Part shown: positions 6,187-11,218 of the stretch, one piece after another | Layout: each line of letters begins with the position of its first letter | Numbering within the stretch: the first letter of the stretch is position 1 | From: Zeimonas sp041678445 | GTDB taxonomy: Bacteria > Pseudomonadota > Gammaproteobacteria > Burkholderiales > Burkholderiaceae_E | Direction of reading: 5' to 3' | Length of the DNA: 11,218 nucleotides | Assembly (NCBI GenBank): GCA_041678445.1 | Contig: JBAYOD010000102.1 | Location: forward strand, 1 to 11,218 | Made by a program: the position numbers and the translations under genes | Notes under the pieces: model-generated | Told to the model about the DNA's origin: nothing | Seen by the model: only the letters and a program-made list of their open reading frames with translations | Databases searched by the model: none

Positions 6187-7704
6187 ATGGCCACGCCCGC
6201 CGACAAGCTCGCCCAATCGCTCGACGCCCTGAAGACGCTTCAGGACGCGAAGGCCGTGGCGATCCGGGCTTCCGACCTTACTCGCGTCCACAGGGAGCGG
6301 CTGCTCAGGAACGGCTTCATCCGTGAGGTCATGAAGGGGTGGTACATCCCCGTGCGGCCCGACGGCCTGGCGGGTGAGAGCACCGACTGGTACGCATCCT
6401 TCTGGCCCTTCTGCGCCGCATACCTGACCACACGCTTCGGAGAAGACTGGTGTCTGGGTGCAGAGCACTCCATCGCCCTGCACACTGGCAACTGGAACGT
6501 GCCGCGTCAACTTCTCGTGCGCGCAACGCGCGGCGGCAACAAGCCGACCGGCTTGCTGCACGATACGTCGATTTTCGATCTGCGTCTCGAAGTCCCTGCC
6601 GTCGCAGACATACAGCTCATCGAAGGCCTGCGGGTCATGCGCCTTCCGGCGGCGCTCATCACGTGTGCGCCGAGGTACTTCACCGCGCATCCCGTCGAGG
6701 CACGCGCCGCGCTGGCGATGATTGCCGATGCTTCGGATGTCCTGGGCCGCCTGCTCGACGGAGGCCACAGCAGCATCGCCGGACGGCTGGCAGGCGCCTT
6801 TCGCAACATCGGGCGGGATCAGATTGCGGAGGCGATCACCGCGACGATGAAGTCGGCGGGTTACACGGTCAGTGAGACCGATTCCTTTGCCGACCGTCTC
6901 CCGGTCGGGATCGATCCGCGCGAGACATCACCCGCCGTCAACAGGCTTCGCATGTCGTGGGCGGCAATGCGGGAAGCGGTGCTGGAGCGGTTCCCGCCGC
7001 CGCCCGGCCTGCCGCGCGATGTCAAAGCCTATCTGCATCAGGTCGAGGACGTGTACGCGACCGATACCTACAACTCGCTGTCCATCGAAGGCTACCGGGT
7101 GAACGCCGATCTGATCGAGCGCGTGCGGTCGGGCAACTGGAATCCCGACAGCAAAGCCGACCGCTCGCATCAGGATGTACTTGCGGCCCGGGGCTACTGG
7201 CAGGCCTTTCAGAAGGTCAAGGACACGGTGAGCCGGATCGTCCAGGAGGCCAATGCGGGCGAGGCCACACAGGCGGACCATGGGATGTGGTATCGCGAGA
7301 TGTTCGGCCCCAGCGTCGCGGCGGGCATCCTGAAGCCCGGCGATCTGGCGGGCTATCGGGACGGTCCGGTGTACATCCGGCAATCCATGCATGTCCCGCC
7401 TCGCAGCGAGGCGGTGCGCGAGCTGATGCCCACCTTCTTCGACCTTTTGCGGGACGAGCCCGAAGCGTCGGTGCGGGTGGTACTCGGGCACTTCTTCTTC
7501 GTGAACATCCATCCGTACTTCGACGAGGACGGGCGGATGGGGCGATTCCTCATGAATGCGATGCTGGCGTCAGGTGGCTATCCCTGGACCGTCATCCCGC
7601 TGGCCCAGCGAGCGCGCTACATGAACGCGCTTGAAGCGGCGAGCGTGCAAGGGGACATCCGGCCCTTCGCCGAACTGGTTGCCGAGCTGGTATCGAAGCA
7701 GTAA
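6187..7704 (+). CDS. Fic-family protein with AbiEi-like N-terminal region and variant active-site motif
   Basis: Fic enzymes transfer AMP or other phosphate-containing groups to target proteins. This 505-aa protein has two parts. Residues 1-240 look like an AbiEi antitoxin: a winged-helix segment (about 20-57, ending GFIREVMKGWYIPVRP), then an AbiEi-C-like stretch (WCLGAEHSIALHTGNWNVPRQLLV, 88-111). Residues 275-500 are Fic: inhibitory motif SLSIEG (297-302), of the (S/T)xxxE(G/N) type and placed N-terminal as in class II Fics; the target-docking flap GPVYIRQSMHVPP (393-405); and the core HPYFDEDGRMGR (442-453). H442 and D446 are kept, but the usual G-N of the anion nest is E447-D448. A Fic enzyme with this layout needs no separate antitoxin. 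The ATG at 6187 has a poor ribosome-binding site (GGAAG directly adjacent), so the start is moderately certain. Promoter not identified; read-through from abiE is possible. Confidence 0.88.
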   Translation: MATPADKLAQSLDALKTLQDAKAVAIRASDLTRVHRERLLRNGFIREVMKGWYIPVRPDGLAGESTDWYASFWPFCAAYLTTRFGEDWCLGAEHSIALHTGNWNVPRQLLVRATRGGNKPTGLLHDTSIFDLRLEVPAVADIQLIEGLRVMRLPAALITCAPRYFTAHPVEARAALAMIADASDVLGRLLDGGHSSIAGRLAGAFRNIGRDQIAEAITATMKSAGYTVSETDSFADRLPVGIDPRETSPAVNRLRMSWAAMREAVLERFPPPPGLPRDVKAYLHQVEDVYATDTYNSLSIEGYRVNADLIERVRSGNWNPDSKADRSHQDVLAARGYWQAFQKVKDTVSRIVQEANAGEATQADHGMWYREMFGPSVAAGILKPGDLAGYRDGPVYIRQSMHVPPRSEAVRELMPTFFDLLRDEPEASVRVVLGHFFFVNIHPYFDEDGRMGRFLMNAMLASGGYPWTVIPLAQRARYMNALEAASVQGDIRPFAELVAELVSKQ

Positions 7705-7714
7705 GTTCGCAGCA

Positions 7715-7789
7715 GCGATCGCCGCGACGATGAAGTCGGCGGGCGACACGGTTATCGAGACCGATCCCTTCGCCGACCACCCGCCGCTC
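7715..7789 (+). pseudogene. Relic of a second fic copy
   Basis: This stretch, 11 bp after the fic stop, repeats an internal piece of the neighbouring fic gene. 7715-7778 matches 6832-6895 at 56 of 64 bases by my count. It translates as AIAATMKSAGDTVIETDPFA against AITATMKSAGYTVSETDSFA in the intact gene (residues 216-235). The differences include silent and coding changes, so it is a diverged paralogue rather than a recent duplication. Similarity fades on both sides and reaches the 3' end of the lipoprotein gene. It marks the right edge of the accessory block. Confidence 0.8.
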
Positions 7790-8426
7790 AGCGCGGCCGG
7801 ATCGCGTCGCCCCAGCTCTGCAGCGGGCCGAGCGGATTGCGGCTGACCTGACGCTCGCTCAGGGCCGGCTGGCCGCCGTAGACCGAAAACACGGCGAGGT
7901 CTTCGACGAACAGGATGGTGGCGTTGAAGGTCCAGCCGGTGGTCGTGACTTCACGATGGAAATTGAACGAGTCCAGCCAGAAGTTGCCGGTGCGCTCGCG
8001 CTTGATCCGGCGCACCGCGATTGCATAGCCGCTGCAGCTTTTGGCGGCTTTCAGACAGCTCAGCACGCCGGGGTCGAGTTGCTCGGGCAGCACAGCCGCT
8101 CCTGCCGAGAAGCGCTGGACGATGTCCGGGTAGGACAGCAGGGTCACCGACGAATTGCTCAGCGGGTCGATGCCGGCTTCGGCGAGTTCGGCGCGACTGG
8201 TCTTGAACGGCTCGATCTGTTCGATGGCCTCGCGGGCGGCCTCGAAGCTGCGCCAGACGACCAGGGTGTCATCACGGGCATCGGGCAGCAGCGCCTGGCA
8301 GGCGCTCAGGGTGCCCAGCGCGGCGATGGCGAGCAGGCGCGACAGGGGACGAGGCGCCTCTGGCAGGGGGGCGGGCGCCTGCTGGGGCGCCTCTATTTCG
8401 CGCCGGGGTCCGGATTTATGTTGCAT
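7788..8426 (-). CDS. Predicted lipoprotein of unknown function
   Basis: I do not recognise the family. From the ATG at 8424-8426 the product has 212 residues. A hydrophobic segment (LLAIAALGTLSAC) ends in a lipobox LSAC, so the cysteine would be lipidated after signal peptidase II cleavage. Glutamine follows it, which favours outer-membrane sorting over retention by an aspartate. Some 43 residues precede the cysteine, which is long for such a signal. A GTG at 8462 would add 12 more and seems less likely; neither start has a good ribosome-binding site. The mature part has a cysteine pair (SCLKAAKSC) and a conserved-looking end, TTTGWTFNATILFVEDLAVF then QPALSERQVSRNPLG. It is convergent with the accessory block and divergent from rhlE, and looks like core genome. 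Confidence 0.72.
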   Translation of the reverse strand: MQHKSGPRREIEAPQQAPAPLPEAPRPLSRLLAIAALGTLSACQALLPDARDDTLVVWRSFEAAREAIEQIEPFKTSRAELAEAGIDPLSNSSVTLLSYPDIVQRFSAGAAVLPEQLDPGVLSCLKAAKSCSGYAIAVRRIKRERTGNFWLDSFNFHREVTTTGWTFNATILFVEDLAVFSVYGGQPALSERQVSRNPLGPLQSWGDAIRPR

Positions 8427-8481
8427 CGCGGTCCGAAAGCCGGACAATAACTGTTTTCCCACCTAGACGCTGCCAGGGAGC

Positions 8482-10047
8482 GTGTCAAGCAATCTCCGGC
8501 AATCGCGATCCAAAGCAATCCCAAGCAATCATTTGACCATCACATTCCAGTCTTTCGGTCTCGCAGAACCGATTCTGCGTGCCGTAACCGAACTCGGCTA
8601 CCGAGAACCCACCCCGATCCAGGCCAAGGCGATCCCGATTGTGTTGCAGGGACGCGACGTCATGGGCGCGGCCCAGACCGGCACTGGCAAGACCGCCGGT
8701 TTCGCACTGCCTATCCTGCAGGGGTTGATGAGCAAGGCGAACACCAGTGCATCGCCGGCGCGTCACCCGGTGCGTGCGCTGATCCTGGCGCCGACCCGCG
8801 AACTGGCCGACCAGATCTACGAGAACGTGCGGGATTATGCCCGGTACACCGGCCTGCGTTCGGCCGTCGTGTTCGGCGGCGTCGACATCAAGCCGCAGAT
8901 CGCCGAGCTGAAGAAGGGCGTCGAAGTCCTGATCGCCACCCCCGGGCGATTGCTCGACCATGTCGGGCAGCGCACGGTATCGCTCGGCCAGGTCGAGACG
9001 CTGGTGCTCGACGAGGCCGACCGGATGCTCGACATGGGTTTCATGCCCGACATCCAGCGGATCATCAACCTGCTGCCCGGCAAGCGCCAGAACCTGATGT
9101 TCTCGGCAACCTTCTCCGGCGAGATCCGCAAGCTGGCCGAGAGCTTCCTGAACCGGCCCGAGCTGATCGAAGTCGCCCGGCGCAATGCCACGGCCGAGAA
9201 CGTCGAGCAGGCGGTCTACCTGGTGCAGAGCGCCGAGGCCAAGCGCGCCGCGGTGGCCAAGCTGATCCGCGAGCGCGGACTGGCCCAGGTGATCGTGTTC
9301 ACCAACACCAAGGTCGGTGCGGGCCGGCTTGCCCGCGAACTGGTGCGCGACGGGCTGAACGCGGCTGCCATCCACGGTGACAAGACGCAACAGGAGCGCC
9401 TGGCCACGCTGGAGGCGTTCAAGAAGGGCGAGACCAGTGTCCTGGTCGCCACCGACGTCGCAGCCCGCGGCCTCGACATCGCGGAGTTGCCGGCCGTCAT
9501 CAACTACGACCTGCCGTACAGCGCCGAGGACTATGTCCACCGGATCGGCCGGACCGGCCGGGCCGGCGCCAGTGGCGTGGCGCTGTCGCTGATGACCGCG
9601 GGCAACGACGAGCGGCTGCTCGCCGAGATCGCCAGGCTGATCAAGCGCGAGATGACGCCGGCGCCGCTCGACGTCGGCCCGATCGTGCGCGAGCGCGGCG
9701 AATCGGGCGTGCGGGGCGGGGCGAGACCCGAGCGCGCTGGCGCGAGGTCCGGACGCGGTGGGTCGGACTCCGAACGCGGTGGGCGGGGTGCCCGCTCGCG
9801 CAGCGACGAGGCGAGCCCGAGGCGCCAGGCGCGCGAGACGGCCGGCCTGCGCGCCGCGCCGCCACTGCGCGACGATCCGCTGTTTCACCAGCCTTATGAG
9901 CCGCCCGAGGCACCCGCCGCGACCGAGGCCGAAAGCGAGGTACTCGCGGCAGCCGCCAATGTCAGCGGCCGCGGAGTGAGCGGCACGCGCCGGCCGCGCA
10001 AGGTGGTGGCGGCCCTGCTCGGCGGGCTCGGCAAGCGCCAGGGTTGA
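8482..10047 (+). CDS. rhlE: DEAD-box ATP-dependent RNA helicase, RhlE type
   Basis: RhlE helicases remodel RNA in ribosome assembly and RNA decay. Counting from GTG 8482 (521 aa): Q motif GYREPTPIQ (39-47), Walker A AQTGTGKT (64-71), PTRELA (104-109), TPGR (153-156), DEAD (177-180), SAT (208-210), VIVFTNTK (270-277), TDVAARGLDI (324-333) and HRIGRTGR (353-360). A basic arginine/glycine-rich tail (about 400-447) and DPLFHQPYEPP (465-475) follow, as usual in RhlE. The start is unsure: homologues begin close to TFQSFGL, which fits TTG at 8533 (MTITFQSFGL, 504 aa), but that codon lacks a Shine-Dalgarno; GTG 8482 has AGGGAG only 1 nt away. The gene is intact and converges on gluQ. Confidence 0.94.
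   Translation: MSSNLRQSRSKAIPSNHLTITFQSFGLAEPILRAVTELGYREPTPIQAKAIPIVLQGRDVMGAAQTGTGKTAGFALPILQGLMSKANTSASPARHPVRALILAPTRELADQIYENVRDYARYTGLRSAVVFGGVDIKPQIAELKKGVEVLIATPGRLLDHVGQRTVSLGQVETLVLDEADRMLDMGFMPDIQRIINLLPGKRQNLMFSATFSGEIRKLAESFLNRPELIEVARRNATAENVEQAVYLVQSAEAKRAAVAKLIRERGLAQVIVFTNTKVGAGRLARELVRDGLNAAAIHGDKTQQERLATLEAFKKGETSVLVATDVAARGLDIAELPAVINYDLPYSAEDYVHRIGRTGRAGASGVALSLMTAGNDERLLAEIARLIKREMTPAPLDVGPIVRERGESGVRGGARPERAGARSGRGGSDSERGGRGARSRSDEASPRRQARETAGLRAAPPLRDDPLFHQPYEPPEAPAATEAESEVLAAAANVSGRGVSGTRRPRKVVAALLGGLGKRQG
8486..8530 (+). repeat. Four GCAATC repeats at the rhlE 5' end
   Basis: GCAATC occurs at 8489, 8499, 8515 and 8525, a spacing of 10, 16 and 10 bp; three copies extend to AAGCAATC. 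Depending on the true rhlE start they lie in the 5' untranslated leader or encode extra N-terminal residues. Confidence 0.6.
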
Positions 10048-10062
10048 CCCGGGCGCCGGGTC
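10046..10062. terminator. GC hairpin between convergent rhlE and gluQ (possible shared terminator)
   Basis: GACCCGG (10046-10052) pairs perfectly with CCGGGTC (10056-10062) around a 3-nt loop, beginning inside the rhlE stop codon. No T-tract follows on either strand, so if it ends transcription it would do so inefficiently or with Rho. Position between two converging genes is the main support. Confidence 0.35.
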
Positions 10063-10068
10063 GACCAG

Positions 10069-10100
10069 GCGGTCAGGTTCGGCCCGGGCGGTCAGGTCCG
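10069..10100. repeat. Tandem 19-bp-step repeat at the gluQ 3' end
   Basis: GCGGTCAGGTTCG (10069-10081) recurs as GCGGTCAGGTCCG (10088-10100) with one mismatch. The second copy contains the gluQ stop codon (TCA at 10092-10094 on the plus strand). The first lies in the 44-bp gap to rhlE, so the end of gluQ appears to have been duplicated. Confidence 0.7.
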
Positions 10101-11078
10101 ACCGGCAGTCGCGAACCACGGTGAGGCCTGCCAGGCCCGGGTCGCCGCGCTCCAGAAGCGGGCCTGTCGGGCCTGTCGGCGGCTGGTGTCACCGGCCGCC
10201 GGGCCTTCGTCGGTGTCAGATGCCGGCCCGACAGTGCCAGCGGCCGGCCCGGCAGTGTCAGGCGCCGGCCCGGCTGCGACAGCCGGCAGTCCCAGATGCG
10301 CCAGCGCGGTGTTCAGCGCGTCGTCCGGCCGCTGCGGGTCGATCGCCGTCGCGCCGTTCTGCTTGGACAGCTTTTCGCCGTCGCTGCCGGTGACCACCGG
10401 CAGGTGCAGGTAGCGCGGACTGGCCATGCCGAGCAGGCGTTGCAGCAGGATCTGGCGCGAAGTCGATCCGACCAGGTCTTCGCCACGCACGATGTCGGTC
10501 ACCCCTTGCGCATGGTCGTCGACGACCACCGCGAGCTGGTAAGCCCACAGCCCGTCGGCACGCCGGAGCACGAAGTCGCCGACCTCGTCGGCCATCCGGT
10601 CCTCATGGCGGCGGCCGTTGCGGTCGTCCCAGGCGATGACGGCGTCGTCGACCCGCAGGCGCCAGGCGCGGGCCGTGCGTCCCGGCGCCATCCCGTTGCG
10701 ACAGGTGCCCGGGTAGACGGCTTCGCGATGGCGCTGCCGGGCGGTGACGGAATCGGCGATTTCGCGCCGGGTGCAGCAGCATGGGTAGACGAGCCCGGCG
10801 GTGCGCAACTGCTCGAAGGCCTGCTGGTACAGCGCGTGTCGCCGGCTCTGGTGGAGCACGGGGCCGTCGTGTGCGAAACCCAGCCGCGCCAGTGCATCGA
10901 CGATCGCGGTTGCCGCGCCTGCCACCTCCCGTGGCGGGTCGAGGTCTTCGATCCTCAGCAGCCAGCGCCCGCCGTGGGCCAGGGCGTCGAGCCGGCTGGC
11001 CAGCGCTGTGGCCAGCGAGCCGGCGTGCAGCGGGCCGGTCGGAGAAGGGGCGAAACGACCGACGTAGTCGCGTCTCAT
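10092..11078 (-). CDS. gluQ: Glutamyl-Q tRNA(Asp) synthetase
   Basis: GluQ-RS is a truncated glutamyl-tRNA synthetase paralogue that attaches glutamate to the queuosine at position 34 of tRNA(Asp) without using the tRNA 3' end. The 328-aa product has the HIGH-like motif in FAPSPTGPLHAGSL (9-22) and the adenylate-binding LLRIEDLDPPR (40-50). The zinc site is C100-x-C102 with Y122 and C126, and the KMSKS-like loop is EKLSKQNG (235-242). It lacks the anticodon-binding domain, as the family does. Between about residues 265 and 297 it carries an unusual run of AGPAxxT-type heptapeptides, making it somewhat longer than the usual 290-310. ATG 11076-11078 overlaps the stop of the upstream gene as ATGA, implying translational coupling. 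The tail is otherwise normal (RFWSAATRAWQASPWF). Confidence 0.95.
   Translation of the reverse strand: MRRDYVGRFAPSPTGPLHAGSLATALASRLDALAHGGRWLLRIEDLDPPREVAGAATAIVDALARLGFAHDGPVLHQSRRHALYQQAFEQLRTAGLVYPCCCTRREIADSVTARQRHREAVYPGTCRNGMAPGRTARAWRLRVDDAVIAWDDRNGRRHEDRMADEVGDFVLRRADGLWAYQLAVVVDDHAQGVTDIVRGEDLVGSTSRQILLQRLLGMASPRYLHLPVVTGSDGEKLSKQNGATAIDPQRPDDALNTALAHLGLPAVAAGPAPDTAGPAAGTVGPASDTDEGPAAGDTSRRQARQARFWSAATRAWQASPWFATAGRT
10186..10275 (-). repeat. In-frame 21-bp minisatellite inside gluQ
   Basis: Three contiguous 21-bp units (10213-10233, 10234-10254, 10255-10275) share the pattern GTGtCAG..GCCGGCCCGgCa. A degenerate fourth begins at 10186 after a 6-bp break. On the coding strand they give heptapeptides AGPAPDT, AGPAAGT and VGPASDT. 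Because each unit is 7 codons, gain or loss of units keeps the gluQ frame. Confidence 0.8.
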
Positions 11079-11218
11079 CCGCCGCGCGCGGCGAGCCCTT
11101 TGCCTCGTGCGGCGAGCAGGTGCGCGGCCAGTTCGGCGAAGCCGGCGCCGTTGGCGGCCAGGGTGATCCAGGCCGGCAGCACTGGTATCCGGTCGGCGTG
11201 CTCGCGCAGGTTGGCAAC
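11075..11218 (-). CDS. 3' end of an unrecognised gene upstream of gluQ (partial)
   Basis: The minus strand is open from the window edge to TGA at 11075-11077, encoding 47 residues: VANLREHADRIPVLPAWITL, AANGAGFAELAAHLLAARGK and GLAARGG. The stop overlaps the gluQ ATG by ATGA, typical of an operon. The alanine/leucine-rich end looks like a helical C-terminus of a cytoplasmic protein, but I do not recognise the family and the rest lies outside the window. Confidence 0.6.
   Translation of the reverse strand, partial: VANLREHADRIPVLPAWITLAANGAGFAELAAHLLAARGKGLAARGG

Noticed and set aside
2014..7790. att-site direct repeats flanking the accessory block
   Set aside because: I found no tRNA gene and no convincing direct repeat shared by both edges; the only integrase trace is a fragment.
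8431..8446. GTCCG/CGGAC dyad with a CGGACA box near the lipoprotein gene, resembling the abiE boxes
   Set aside because: A single short hairpin far from abiE without the 24-bp phasing; chance in GC-rich DNA is more likely.
8485..10119. 544-codon open frame on the minus strand opposite rhlE
   Set aside because: It is the antisense shadow of a complete DEAD-box helicase with every motif in order; the translation is low-complexity and matches no family.

Overview
This is a GC-rich proteobacterial chromosome segment. The core genes (prfC, rhlE, gluQ) and the general codon use suggest a betaproteobacterium, most likely Burkholderiales or a relative; this is an inference, not a proven identification. 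No rRNA, tRNA or CRISPR array was seen.

Layout. Left flank: about 400 bp with no recognisable gene, then prfC (peptide chain release factor 3) on the minus strand (403-2013). Middle (about 2.2-7.8 kb): a compact block of toxin-antitoxin or defence genes, all on the plus strand. It holds a hipB-hipA pair (2261-3899), a type IV abiEi-abiEii pair (4260-5998), and a 505-aa Fic protein with an AbiEi-like N-terminal half (6187-7704). Three broken pieces separate or end these modules: a 3' scrap of an IS66-type transposase (3944-4141, minus), the C-terminal scrap of a tyrosine recombinase cut off just before its LGH motif (5976-6155, minus), and a roughly 75-bp relic of a second, diverged fic copy (7715-7789). 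The block therefore looks like a patchwork built by successive insertions and deletions. Right flank: a predicted lipoprotein (minus), the DEAD-box RNA helicase rhlE (plus), gluQ encoding glutamyl-Q tRNA(Asp) synthetase (minus, convergent with rhlE), and the 3' end of an unrecognised gene whose stop overlaps the gluQ start.

How the genes work together. hipB and hipA overlap by 11 bp, and hipB is preceded by a seven-codon mini-ORF with a strong Shine-Dalgarno that ends across the hipB start codon. abiEi and abiEii overlap by ATGA. The abiE promoter carries six TGTCCG/CGGACA boxes, the first five at a repeat of 23-24 bp, which fits negative autoregulation by AbiEi and may be more elaborate than a simple operator. 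The Fic protein has a class-II-like inhibitory motif (SLSIEG) and an unusual active-site signature, HPYFDEDGRMGR, where HPFx(D/E)GNGRxxR is expected. The strongest leads in the window are the boxed abiE operator, the AbiEi-like/Fic fusion with its altered catalytic loop, and the neighbouring fic relic.
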